Of a stretch of DNA of 64,000 bases, positions 43,571 to 52,493 are shown piece after piece. Source of the stretch: Flaviramulus sp. BrNp1-15 (GTDB lineage: Bacteria > Bacteroidota > Bacteroidia > Flavobacteriales > Flavobacteriaceae); assembly GCF_022259695.1 (NCBI RefSeq), contig NZ_CP092099.1, positions 2,216,471 to 2,280,470 on the forward strand, written 5' to 3'. The notes under the pieces were generated by a model. It was not told the origin of the DNA. It worked only from the letters and a program-made list of their open reading frames with translations, and made no database searches. Made by a program: the position numbers and the translations under genes. How positions within the stretch are numbered: the first letter of the stretch is position 1; every line of letters begins with the position of its first letter.

Positions 43571-44509
43571 CTATTTTTTTGACTTAATATATTCGAATAT
43601 TTCAGGAATCCTTTTGATGTTAGCCATTTCTTTCATTTCAGATCTAGCTTCTTGTGCAGGTGTTCCCCAATAGGTTTTATTTCCTTCTAGAGATTTACTA
43701 ATCCCAGATTGCGCATGAATAACTGCTTTTTTACCTATTGTAATTCCACTTGTCATACCTACTTGTCCCCAAATAGTTACTTCATCTTCAATAACTACAC
43801 AACCTGCAATTCCTACTTGTGATGCAATCAAACATTTTTTACCAATAATAGTATCGTGTCCTATTTGTATTAAATTATCTAGTTTAGAACCTTCTCCTAT
43901 AATAGTGTTTGCTGAAACTCCTCTGTCTATAGTGCAATTAGCACCAATATCTACATTGTCTTGAATTACAACACGTCCGCTTGATTTCAGTCTATCATAA
44001 CCTTCTGGTCTGTTTTTGTAATAAAATGCATTGGCTCCTAAAACGGTTCCTGCATGAATTGTTACATGATTACCTATAATCGCATCATCATAAATACTAA
44101 CATTAGAATGAATAACACAATTGTCTCCTATAACTACATTGTTCCCAATAAAAGAATTGGGCTGAACAACAGTGTTTTTTCCTATTTGTGCTGAAGAGGA
44201 AATAGAAGCATTAGATGCTTTAAAAGGCTTAAAATGATTTGTCAACTTGTTAAAGTCTCTAAATGGATCATCACTAATTAATAATGCTTTACCTTCTGGA
44301 CAATCTACTTCTTTATTGATTAAAATGATTGTTGCAGCAGAATTTAACGCTTTATCATAATATTTAGGATGATCAACAAAAACGATATCCCCAGGTTCTA
44401 CCACGTGAATTTCATTCATTCCTAGAACAGGAAAATCTTCATGACCAACAAATTCGCAATCAATTAAAGCTGCTATTTGTTTTAAAGTATTTGGCTTTGG
44501 AAACTTCAA
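43571..44509 (-). CDS. LpxD-like acyltransferase, second copy
   Basis: A 312-aa left-handed beta-helix acyltransferase. The N-terminal uridine-binding domain (about 1-100, GDIVFVDHPKYYDKAL) is followed by hexapeptide repeats (IGDNCVIHSN, IGNHVTIHAG, KLDNLIQIGHDTIIGKK) and a C-terminal helix. The His in NLIQIGHDT corresponds to the LpxD catalytic His. It resembles UDP-3-O-acylglucosamine N-acyltransferase but is shorter and divergent from the LpxD at 47265. It may add a different acyl chain or act on another nucleotide sugar. It starts 3 bases after efp. Confidence 0.85.
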   Translation of the reverse strand: MKFPKPNTLKQIAALIDCEFVGHEDFPVLGMNEIHVVEPGDIVFVDHPKYYDKALNSAATIILINKEVDCPEGKALLISDDPFRDFNKLTNHFKPFKASNASISSSAQIGKNTVVQPNSFIGNNVVIGDNCVIHSNVSIYDDAIIGNHVTIHAGTVLGANAFYYKNRPEGYDRLKSSGRVVIQDNVDIGANCTIDRGVSANTIIGEGSKLDNLIQIGHDTIIGKKCLIASQVGIAGCVVIEDEVTIWGQVGMTSGITIGKKAVIHAQSGISKSLEGNKTYWGTPAQEARSEMKEMANIKRIPEIFEYIKSKK

Positions 44510-44512
44510 AAG

Positions 44513-45079
44513 TTATTCTTTAACGCGTTCTTTATAAGTACCTTTATCTGTTTCAACCTTTATTTTATCGCCTTCATTTATAAATAAAGGCACATTAACT
44601 TCTGCCCCAGTTTCTACTGTTGCAGGTTTAGTCGCATTTGTTGCTGTATTACCTTTTACTCCTGGTTCTGTATGTGTTACTTCTAAAATAACACTAGCTG
44701 GCATTTCTACAGAAAGCGGCATGTTATCTTCTGTATTTATCAAAACTGTAACAACTTCGCCTTCTTTCATTAGATCTGGTCTGTCTAAAGCTGCTTCAAG
44801 TAATCTAATTTGCGTGTAATCTGACTCATTCATAAAATGATAAAATTCACCATCATTATATAAATACTGAAATTTATGAGTTTCAACACGAACATCTTCC
44901 AACTTGTGACCTGCTGAAAAGGTATTATCTAATACTTTTCCGCTAGTAACACTTTTCATTTTTGTTCTTACAAACGCAGGGCCTTTACCTGGTTTTACGT
45001 GTAAAAATTCTATTATTTTATAAATATCATTGTTGTAACGAATACATAACCCGTTTCTAATATCACTTGTCGTTGCCAT
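44513..45079 (-). CDS. efp: Translation elongation factor P
   Basis: A 188-aa protein with three beta-barrel domains that helps ribosomes through polyproline stretches. The tip loop KPGKGPAFVRTK carries Lys32, the position usually modified in other bacteria. The C-terminal GDKIKVETDKGTYKERV is standard. It lies between two lipid A acyltransferase genes, a placement known from Bacteroidota. Confidence 0.96.
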   Translation of the reverse strand: MATTSDIRNGLCIRYNNDIYKIIEFLHVKPGKGPAFVRTKMKSVTSGKVLDNTFSAGHKLEDVRVETHKFQYLYNDGEFYHFMNESDYTQIRLLEAALDRPDLMKEGEVVTVLINTEDNMPLSVEMPASVILEVTHTEPGVKGNTATNATKPATVETGAEVNVPLFINEGDKIKVETDKGTYKERVKE

Positions 45080-45083
45080 ATAA

Positions 45084-45869
45084 TTAATTTGATTTAAAGT
45101 ATCCTTTCATGATTCCACGATGCGAATTCTTAATAAATTGAAGAATTTCATCTCGTTCTGGAGTCGCTTCCATTTCAGCCTCAATAATTTCTGAAGCTTG
45201 AGTAGTATTATAATTTTTTTGATATAATATTCTGAAAATATTTTGTATTTCCCTTATTTTTTCTGTGGTATAACCGCGTCTTCTTAATCCAACAGAATTA
45301 ATACCAACATAAGATAAAGGTTCTCGTGCTGCTTTCACATATGGAGGCACATCTTTTCTAACTAAAGAACCTCCAGTAACAAATGCGTGATTTCCTATAG
45401 ACACAAATTGATGAACAGCTGTCATACCTGCTAAAACAACATAATCTCCAACAGTGATATGTCCTGCAAGTGTACTGTTATTAGAAAAGATACAATTGTT
45501 ACCTACAATACAATCGTGTGCAATATGGCAATAAGCCATTATTAAACAGTTGTTACCAATAACCGTTTTCATTCTATCAACAGTACCTCTATTAATGGTT
45601 ACACATTCTCTTATTGTAACATTGTCGCCTATCTCAACAGTGGTATCTTCATCATTATATTTCAAATCTTGAGGGACAGCAGAAATCACAGAACCTGGAA
45701 AGATATTGCAATTTTTACCTATTCTGGCTCCTTCCATAATGGTAACGTTACTACCAATCCAAGTACCCTCTCCTATTTTTACATTATTGTGAATAGTTGC
45801 AAATGGTTCTATAACGACATTTTTTGCAATTTTTGCACCTGGGTGCACGTATGCTAAGGGTTGGTTCAT
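45084..45869 (-). CDS. lpxA: UDP-N-acetylglucosamine acyltransferase
   Basis: A 261-aa cytosolic beta-helix enzyme, the first step of lipid A synthesis (3-hydroxyacyl transfer to UDP-GlcNAc). Hexapeptide repeats begin with VHPGAKIAKNVVIEPFATI; the catalytic His is in MAYCHIAHDC, and GLRRRGYTTEKIREI opens the C-terminal helical domain. The ATG at 45869 (MNQPLAYVHPG) is preferred to the longer frame from 45917, which would run through the lpxC-fabZ stop. It starts 2 bases after that stop. Confidence 0.95.
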   Translation of the reverse strand: MNQPLAYVHPGAKIAKNVVIEPFATIHNNVKIGEGTWIGSNVTIMEGARIGKNCNIFPGSVISAVPQDLKYNDEDTTVEIGDNVTIRECVTINRGTVDRMKTVIGNNCLIMAYCHIAHDCIVGNNCIFSNNSTLAGHITVGDYVVLAGMTAVHQFVSIGNHAFVTGGSLVRKDVPPYVKAAREPLSYVGINSVGLRRRGYTTEKIREIQNIFRILYQKNYNTTQASEIIEAEMEATPERDEILQFIKNSHRGIMKGYFKSN

Positions 45870-45871
45870 GT

Positions 45872-47278
45872 TTATTTTACTTTTGAAATTTGAGCCATTA
45901 GTTCTGCTTCGGCACAAAGCTTTCCATTAGCATAGGCATATCCTTGCATATGGCATATTCCACGACGTATTGGAGTAATTAACGAGCATTTGAATATTAA
46001 CGTATCACCAGGTACCACTTTTTGTTTGAATTTAACATTGTCCATTTTCATAAAAAAAGTAAGGTAGTTTTCAGGATCTGGAACTGTATTTAGAACCAAA
46101 ATACCTCCTGTTTGTGCCATTGCTTCTACAATTAAAACACCTGGCATTACTGGAGCACCTGGAAAATGACCTTTGAAAAACTCTTCGTTCATGGTCACAT
46201 TTTTAGTAGCTATTACATGATTTTCAGTAAGCTCAAACACCTTGTCAATCAATAAAAATGGCTGCCTGTGTGGAAGCATAGCCATGATTTGAGTGATATC
46301 CATTAAAGGCGGTTGATTCAAATCTATACTAGGAACATTATTTCGTCTTTCATTCTTTATAAGCTTAGATAACTTCTTAGCAAATTGTGTGTTTACAAAG
46401 TGTCCCGGTTTGTTAGCAATAACTTTCCCTCGAATTCTTGTACCAATTAATGCTAAATCTCCTAAAACATCTAATAACTTATGTCTTGCCGCTTCATTAG
46501 GATAATGTAAAGTTAGGTTATCTAAAATTCCATTAGGTTTTACTGCAATGTTATCTTTTTTAAAGGCAACTCTTAATTTATCCATAGTTTCTGGAGATAA
46601 TGCTTTATCTACATAAACAATAGCATTATTTAAATCACCTCCTTTTATTAAACCATGCTCAAGAAGCATTTCAATTTCATGTAAAAAACTAAATGTTCGA
46701 GAGTTTGCAATATCCTTTTTAAAATCGGAAATTTGATTTAATGTAGCATTTTGAGTGCCTAAAACTTTAGTACCAAAATCAACCATGGTTGTAATTTGGT
46801 ATTCTTTAGCAGGCATTACTAGTATTTCACTACCAGATTCTTCATCGGTGTAAGAAACAATATCTGTAATTACAAATTCTTCCCTAAACGCATCAAGTTC
46901 TGTAACACCAGCTTTTTCTAGAGCTTCAACAAAAAATTTCGAAGATCCATCCATTATTGGTGGTTCAGATTCATCCAACTCTATTATAACATTATCAATA
47001 TCTAAACCTACTAACGCAGCAAGAACGTGTTCTGAAGTTTGTATAGTAACTCCATTTTTTTCTAAGCATGTACCACGTTGAGTATTTGTAACATAGTTAG
47101 CATCTGCTTCAATAACTGGAGCTCCTTCTAAATCAACGCGTTTAAAAGATAAACCTGAATTTGCAGGCGCTGGTTTGAATGTTAATGTGACATCTTTACC
47201 AGTATGTAACCCAACACCATTTAAAGAGACTTCTGCTTTAATGGTTTTTTGTTTTGTTTCGGTATTAACTATTCCCAT
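45872..47278 (-). CDS. lpxC-fabZ: Fused UDP-3-O-acyl-GlcNAc deacetylase / 3-hydroxyacyl-ACP dehydratase
   Basis: A 468-aa fusion characteristic of Bacteroidota. Residues about 1-300 are LpxC, the zinc deacetylase committing the cell to lipid [18 protein letters not shown] carries a zinc His and [14 protein letters not shown] another with the Asp. Residues about 320-468 are FabZ, with the catalytic His and Glu in [20 protein letters not shown]. Joining the enzymes links 3-hydroxyacyl-ACP use in lipid A and fatty acids. It overlaps lpxD by 14 bases. Confidence 0.97.
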   Translation of the reverse strand: MGIVNTETKQKTIKAEVSLNGVGLHTGKDVTLTFKPAPANSGLSFKRVDLEGAPVIEADANYVTNTQRGTCLEKNGVTIQTSEHVLAALVGLDIDNVIIELDESEPPIMDGSSKFFVEALEKAGVTELDAFREEFVITDIVSYTDEESGSEILVMPAKEYQITTMVDFGTKVLGTQNATLNQISDFKKDIANSRTFSFLHEIEMLLEHGLIKGGDLNNAIVYVDKALSPETMDKLRVAFKKDNIAVKPNGILDNLTLHYPNEAARHKLLDVLGDLALIGTRIRGKVIANKPGHFVNTQFAKKLSKLIKNERRNNVPSIDLNQPPLMDITQIMAMLPHRQPFLLIDKVFELTENHVIATKNVTMNEEFFKGHFPGAPVMPGVLIVEAMAQTGGILVLNTVPDPENYLTFFMKMDNVKFKQKVVPGDTLIFKCSLITPIRRGICHMQGYAYANGKLCAEAELMAQISKVK

Positions 47279-48293
47279 TCAATTTTTTTTCTAAGTCATT
47301 TATATCTTTTACAATTTTTGGTAAATTTTTAAAATGCACATAAGACTTGTTGTAATCTCCATATGTTAAAGCAGGAGAACCTTGAAGTACTTCGTTATCT
47401 TTTACATTTCTACCAATTCCAGACTGTGCTTGTATTTTAACATTATTACCAATTACAATGTGTCCAACAATACCTACCTGACCTCCTATTTGACAATTTT
47501 CGCCAATTTTAGTAGATCCCGCAATTCCAGTTTGTGCAGCAATCACAGTGTTTTTACCAATTTCAACATTGTGAGCAATTTGTATTTGGTTATCTAACTT
47601 CACGCCTCGTCTTATTAGTGTTGAACCTAAAGTGGCTCTATCTATTGTTGTTCCAGCTCCTACGTCAACAAATTCTTCTAAAATTACATTACCTGTTTGA
47701 GGAACTTTAATATACTCGCCTTTTTCGTTAGGTGTAAAACCAAATCCATCGGCACCAATTATTGCTCCAGAATTAATCACACAATAATTTCCTATAACGC
47801 ATTCTGAATAAATTTTAGACCCAGCGAATATAATTGTATTGTCACCAATGGTAACATTATCACCAATATATACATTTGGAAAAATCTTTACATTTTCTCC
47901 AATCGTTACATTATCACCTATATATGAAAAAGCGCCTATATAAACATTCTCTCCATATTTTGATGATTCTGATATGAATGATGGTTGTTCAATCCCACTT
48001 TTATTAAGCTTAACTAAATTATAATACTCTAATAATTTTGAGAATGCCGAATAAGCATCTTCAACTTTAATTAAGGTGGTTTCTAAATGATTTTCAGGCT
48101 CGAATGTTTTGTTAACAATGGTAACTGAAGCCTTTGTTGAATATATATGAGGTGTATATTTAGGATTTGCCAAAAATGTTAATGAGCCCTCGAAACCTTC
48201 TTCAATTTTAGAAAGTTTTGATACTTCTACATCAGGGTTTCCAACGACATCGCCTTCTAAAATTCCTGCTATTTGTTGCGCTGTAAATTTCAC
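47265..48293 (-). CDS. lpxD: UDP-3-O-(3-hydroxyacyl)glucosamine N-acyltransferase
   Basis: A 342-aa enzyme adding the second 3-hydroxyacyl chain in lipid A synthesis. The N-terminal domain has [20 protein letters not shown]; hexapeptide repeats follow ([20 protein letters not shown]), with the catalytic His in [14 protein letters not shown] and a C-terminal helix. This is the canonical LpxD, in front of lpxC-fabZ, as opposed to the shorter copy after efp. Confidence 0.96.
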   Translation of the reverse strand: MKFTAQQIAGILEGDVVGNPDVEVSKLSKIEEGFEGSLTFLANPKYTPHIYSTKASVTIVNKTFEPENHLETTLIKVEDAYSAFSKLLEYYNLVKLNKSGIEQPSFISESSKYGENVYIGAFSYIGDNVTIGENVKIFPNVYIGDNVTIGDNTIIFAGSKIYSECVIGNYCVINSGAIIGADGFGFTPNEKGEYIKVPQTGNVILEEFVDVGAGTTIDRATLGSTLIRRGVKLDNQIQIAHNVEIGKNTVIAAQTGIAGSTKIGENCQIGGQVGIVGHIVIGNNVKIQAQSGIGRNVKDNEVLQGSPALTYGDYNKSYVHFKNLPKIVKDINDLEKKLNGNS

Positions 48294-48346
48294 ACTTTAA
48301 AAGTTTCGTGTTTTTTGTTTGATGGAGCAAAAATAGGAAAAATGTG

Positions 48347-49567
48347 CTAAAGTTTGTCTTTAGGATAACATATATAAAATTTAGTGACCGGTTTTGATAG
48401 TGCTTTAAGATTTAACTGGTCGGATGCTTTTACAATATCTTCAATTTTTCCTGATTTATGTAATATGTTAATTCCCTCTGTTTGCAACTGATATGCTTGG
48501 TTTGAGATATTACCTGTAAACACAAAATATTTAGCCTCTTCTTCAGATATTTTATATTCTTCCATTAAAGCTACTTGATGTTTTTTTAGGCTACTCACTT
48601 TAATTGTTTTGTTTTTAATTTTAATTTTAAGCAGGTTTCTATTAATAATCATTTCGCATAAATTACTTAACACAAAATCGTTATGATATTGCCAATGCTT
48701 CATGGCAGAAATAATATCGTAGTCATCTAGTTGCGAAAAAATTTCTAACGTCTTTTCATCAAAATCATCAATAGTTATTTTATTCTTTAAAAAATATAAT
48801 AAAGGTTCACTAGCCTTTAAATTGTTACCGTCATCAAAAAGCTCTTTTGCTCGTTTTAAAACTCTAATTAACAATTGCTCTGCAACCAAACTCGTTTTAT
48901 GTAAATATACTTGCCAGTACATAAGGCGTCTAGCCACAATAAATTTTTCAACACTATAAATACCTTTTTCTTCAACCACTAAATTATCGTCAACAACATT
49001 TAACATGGTTATTAAACGTTCACTATTAATATTTCCTTCTGCAACACCGGTGTAAAAACTATCTCGTTTTAAATAATCGGCTCTATCCATATCTAATTGT
49101 CCAGAAATAAGCTGATACATAAATTTTCTTGGATATTCTCCTTTAAATATTTTAATGGCAAGCGTTAAACTTCCGTTAAATTCTTCATTTAAACGCTCCA
49201 TAAAAAGCAACGAAATTTCTTCATGAGAGACATTATTTGCTATACTATTTTCCATAGCATGTGAGAACGGACCATGACCAATATCATGCAATAAAATAGC
49301 AACATACAAACCTGTTTCTTCTTCTTCAGAAATTGTAACTCCTTTAAAACGAAGTATATTCACTGCTTTCTGCATTAAATGCACACAACCAATAGCGTGA
49401 TGAAACCTTGTATGATGTGCTCCCGGATATACTAAATAAGACAAACCCATTTGGGTAATTCTGCGTAAGCGCTGAAAGTATTTATGCTGTATTAAATCGA
49501 AAATTAACGAATTAGGAATAGTAATAAATCCGTAAATTGGGTCGTTTAATATTTTAAGTTTGTTCAA
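48347..49567 (-). CDS. HD-domain phosphohydrolase
   Basis: A 406-aa protein of the HD superfamily. Metal ligands are visible: HHTRFHHAIGCVHLM (first His) and ILLHDIGHGPFSHAME (HD and the next His), with a later Asp in GQLDMDRADYLKRD. The arrangement matches the YdhJ/dNTPase-like class that cleaves nucleotides. The substrate is unknown. It lies directly in front of lpxD on the same strand, 53 bases away, and divergent from porX. This neighbourhood is typical for Bacteroidota, as far as I recall. Confidence 0.88.
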   Translation of the reverse strand: MNKLKILNDPIYGFITIPNSLIFDLIQHKYFQRLRRITQMGLSYLVYPGAHHTRFHHAIGCVHLMQKAVNILRFKGVTISEEEETGLYVAILLHDIGHGPFSHAMENSIANNVSHEEISLLFMERLNEEFNGSLTLAIKIFKGEYPRKFMYQLISGQLDMDRADYLKRDSFYTGVAEGNINSERLITMLNVVDDNLVVEEKGIYSVEKFIVARRLMYWQVYLHKTSLVAEQLLIRVLKRAKELFDDGNNLKASEPLLYFLKNKITIDDFDEKTLEIFSQLDDYDIISAMKHWQYHNDFVLSNLCEMIINRNLLKIKIKNKTIKVSSLKKHQVALMEEYKISEEEAKYFVFTGNISNQAYQLQTEGINILHKSGKIEDIVKASDQLNLKALSKPVTKFYICYPKDKL

Positions 49568-49607
49568 ACTTTAATTTTTTACATTTAATATTTACAAATA
49601 TAGTTAT

Positions 49608-51161
49608 ATGTCTACAATAAAAATACTTTGGGTTGATGATGAAATTGATTTATTAAAACCTCATATTTTATTTCTTGAAAAGAAAAATTATAAGGTTACA
49701 ACCTGCAAAAGTGGCACTGAAGCAATAGATGTTTTAGATGATGAAAATTTTGATATTGTATTTTTAGATGAAAACATGCCAGGACTAACCGGTCTTGAAA
49801 CCTTAAATGGAATAAAGGAGAAAAAAGATAATCTTCCCGTTGTCATGATTACCAAAAGCGAAGAAGAATATATTATGGAAGAAGCTATTGGTAATAAAAT
49901 TGCAGACTATTTGATTAAGCCTGTAAACCCAAACCAAATACTTTTAAGTTTAAAAAAGAACTTAGATCATTCCAGATTAGTTTCAGAGAAAACTACCTCA
50001 AATTATCAGCAGGAATTTAGAAAAATTGCTATGGATTTATCTATGGTAAATAGCTATGAAGAATGGGTGAATTTATATCAAAAATTGATTTATTGGGAAA
50101 TTCAATTAGAAGATATTGAAGATGCAGGTATGTTCGAAATTTTAGAGTCACAAAAAAACGAAGCCAATACGCAATTTGGAAAATTTATAGAGAAAAATTA
50201 CGCCGACTGGTTTAAACCTAATACAGATGCGCCAGTTATGTCGCATACGCTTTTTAAAGAAAAAATAGTTCCGGAAATAAATAAAGAACAACCTACGGTA
50301 CTTATTGTTATTGATAATTTACGTTATGACCAATGGAAAGTTTTTGAACCTATAATTAACAACTATTATAAAAAAGATAAGGAAGAAGCTTTTTTTAGCA
50401 TCTTGCCTACTGCTACACAATATGCACGTAATGCTATTTTTTCTGGTTTAATGCCTAGTGATATGGAAAAGCTATTTCCGCAATACTGGAAAAATGATAC
50501 AGATGAGGGTGGAAAAAATTTACATGAAGCCGATTTTTTAGACACTCAAATGAAACGATTAGGCTTAACACATTTAAATTACGAGTATCATAAAATCACG
50601 AATTTAAAAAACGGCAAAAAATTAGCCGACAATTTCAAATCACTAAAAAACAATGATTTAACTGTTATTGTTTACAATTTTGTTGATATGCTTTCCCATT
50701 CTAAAACAGAAATGGAAGTAGTTAAAGAATTAGCGTCAAACGATAAAGCCTACAGATCGTTAACTTTAAGTTGGTTTAAAAATTCGCCGCTTTTAGAAAT
50801 GATTCAACAAGCACAACAAATGGGTTTTAAACTTATCTTAACTACAGATCATGGTACTATTAACGTTAAAAATCCATCAAAAGTAATTGGAGATAGAGAC
50901 ACCAGTTTAAACTTACGCTATAAAACAGGTAGAAGTTTAACTTTTGATAGTAAAGATGTTTTAGAAGCTAAAAACCCAAAAGAACTACACTTACCTTCTA
51001 TTACCATGAGTAGTTCATTCATATTTGCTAAAAATGATTTGTTTTTTGCTTACCCAAATAATTACAATCATTATGTAAGTTATTACAGAAATACTTATCA
51101 ACATGGAGGTGTTTCGTTAGAAGAAATGATTATTCCTTTTGTGGTATTCAATCCTAAATAA
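49608..51161 (+). CDS. porX: PorX: response regulator with PglZ-type phosphatase domain
   Basis: A 517-aa two-component regulator. The receiver (about 1-120) has acidic DD 10-11, phospho-acceptor Asp54 (VFLDENMPG) and Lys in YLIKPVNP. The rest is a PglZ/alkaline-phosphatase-like domain (VLIVIDNLRYDQWKVF, LPTATQYARNAIFSG, LILTTDHGTINVKNP). In Porphyromonas and Flavobacterium PorX controls the type IX secretion system, so this marks the strain as T9SS-bearing. The sensor PorY is not in the window. It starts divergently from the HD gene. Confidence 0.94.
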   Translation: MSTIKILWVDDEIDLLKPHILFLEKKNYKVTTCKSGTEAIDVLDDENFDIVFLDENMPGLTGLETLNGIKEKKDNLPVVMITKSEEEYIMEEAIGNKIADYLIKPVNPNQILLSLKKNLDHSRLVSEKTTSNYQQEFRKIAMDLSMVNSYEEWVNLYQKLIYWEIQLEDIEDAGMFEILESQKNEANTQFGKFIEKNYADWFKPNTDAPVMSHTLFKEKIVPEINKEQPTVLIVIDNLRYDQWKVFEPIINNYYKKDKEEAFFSILPTATQYARNAIFSGLMPSDMEKLFPQYWKNDTDEGGKNLHEADFLDTQMKRLGLTHLNYEYHKITNLKNGKKLADNFKSLKNNDLTVIVYNFVDMLSHSKTEMEVVKELASNDKAYRSLTLSWFKNSPLLEMIQQAQQMGFKLILTTDHGTINVKNPSKVIGDRDTSLNLRYKTGRSLTFDSKDVLEAKNPKELHLPSITMSSSFIFAKNDLFFAYPNNYNHYVSYYRNTYQHGGVSLEEMIIPFVVFNPK

Positions 51162-51252
51162 ATCTATTAAAGGCAAAAAACATCGATGAAATGCATTTTT
51201 TTCTAGGTTTTTCAATTTTTTTTTATTATAATTGCTACTAAATTAATAGGTA

Positions 51253-51660
51253 TTGAAAATTTCATACGAACTAAATGAGATTGATAAAGTTGTAAATCAA
51301 CTCATTGGTAATGTAAAAACAAAAACGCTTTTGTTCTATGGTGAAATGGGAGTTGGTAAAACTACACTTATTAAAACCATTGTAAAGCAACTTGGAAGTG
51401 AAGATGAAGTTAGTAGTCCAACATTTTCAATTGTTAATGAATATAAATTAGATGATGGCAAAATTTATCATTTTGATTTATATAGAATAAAAGATTTAGA
51501 GGAAGCTTATAATTTTGGGATTGAAGATTATTTAGATTCTGAAAATTGGAAATTAATTGAATGGCCAGAAAAAGTGAAGCCTATTTTATTTGATGATTTT
51601 GATACCATAAATCTTGAATTAGATTTAATAAACAATAAAAGAGTTTTGAAACTAAGTTAA
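51253..51660 (+). CDS. tsaE: tRNA N6-threonylcarbamoyladenosine biosynthesis ATPase TsaE
   Basis: A 135-aa P-loop protein needed for t6A at position 37 of ANN-decoding tRNAs. The Walker A motif is GEMGVGKTT, with VSSPTFSIVNEY and IYHFDLYRIK characteristic of the family, and WPEKVKP near the end. The start is TTG at 51253: an in-frame stop lies two codons upstream and no ATG precedes the P-loop. It is preceded by about 90 bases after porX. Confidence 0.95.
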   Translation: MKISYELNEIDKVVNQLIGNVKTKTLLFYGEMGVGKTTLIKTIVKQLGSEDEVSSPTFSIVNEYKLDDGKIYHFDLYRIKDLEEAYNFGIEDYLDSENWKLIEWPEKVKPILFDDFDTINLELDLINNKRVLKLS

Positions 51661-51844
51661 TAACCCTAACAAAAAACATGAACTAAAAATAATACAAGAA
51701 ACTCCGAAATTTGAAGTTTTACGGGAAACCCACAGCTTAAAAATCAAAAATATTGTTTTTTAACATAATTTTAACATTTAAGCAACTACTTCAAAATGTA
51801 CTTTATTTAAATTGGATTAATTAATTAATTAAATCCCTTATAAA

Positions 51845-51994
51845 ATGAAAACTAAAAAGTACATCCTCGCAATCGCGATCTTTGGAGGTGTGTTGTTTTT
51901 AGCTCAAGCAGCTAATCAATATAACCTAGATGCAGAACAAACAGCAAAAATTGACAAAAGAAAAGTCAAGATATCTGGACAAAGAAACCAGTAA
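51845..51994 (+). CDS. 49-aa exported peptide, unknown function
   Basis: A 49-codon frame beginning MKTKKYILAIAIFGGVLFLA, a clean Sec signal with likely cleavage after AQA, leaving about 26 residues rich in Lys, Gln and Asp. Start codon and signal quality make it credible despite its size. Its last 65 bases overlap the start of the following membrane-protein gene in another frame, so either the two are coupled or that gene starts further in. About 180 bp without features precede it. Confidence 0.68.
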   Translation: MKTKKYILAIAIFGGVLFLAQAANQYNLDAEQTAKIDKRKVKISGQRNQ

Positions 51995-52493
51995 AAATTA
52001 TGGTAATAAAAAAGAGCTTCTAGTTGGTAGTATTATTGCTACATTTATAGCTATAACACCTTTTTTAGTTACTTTATGGCAAAGTGTTCCAAGTCAAAAG
52101 ACTTGGAACACTTTTTTTGGTTCAATTACAAGTAATTATTATGAAGATGTTCAGGTTTTAGCTTGGACTTTAATTGGGCGAATAATTCCTTTATTTTTAA
52201 TGTTTATTTGGATTTTTACAAATCGTCATTGGTGGTATCATGTAATTTTAATACCAATTTCAATGTACATATATCAAATTATTGAAATTCTTAATGATGA
52301 AATCCTCTTTACTGAAACAAACCAAATATTATATTTACTACCTGTGATGGCTATCGTTGTTCCTTCTATATATTTAATTAGAGCAAGGATTTTTAATAGA
52401 ATTAATGAAGCAAATAAATCTCTTGAAGAATTAGAAGAAGAATTCAAAATATCACCAAAAAACTTTTGGGGAAAGGTTAAAGAATATTTTTAA
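51930..52493 (+). CDS. Conserved membrane protein, unknown function
   Basis: A protein of up to 187 aa with four hydrophobic segments (ELLVGSIIATFIAITPFLVTL; VLAWTLIGRIIPLFLMFIWIF; HVILIPISMYIYQII; LYLLPVMAIVVPSIYLI) and an acidic/helical tail ending FWGKVKEYF. I know it only as an unnamed flavobacterial inner-membrane protein. The start is uncertain: the ATG at 51930 lies inside the 49-aa gene, and a TTG at 51951 is an alternative. The 3' end overlaps the oppositely transcribed barrel gene by 4 bases. Confidence 0.75.
   Translation: MQNKQQKLTKEKSRYLDKETSKNYGNKKELLVGSIIATFIAITPFLVTLWQSVPSQKTWNTFFGSITSNYYEDVQVLAWTLIGRIIPLFLMFIWIFTNRHWWYHVILIPISMYIYQIIEILNDEILFTETNQILYLLPVMAIVVPSIYLIRARIFNRINEANKSLEELEEEFKISPKNFWGKVKEYF

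Noticed and set aside
51661-51844. Riboswitch or structured leader before the 49-aa peptide gene
   Set aside because: The stretch ACGGGAAACCCACAGC looked distinctive, but I could not build a stable fold or match a known class.
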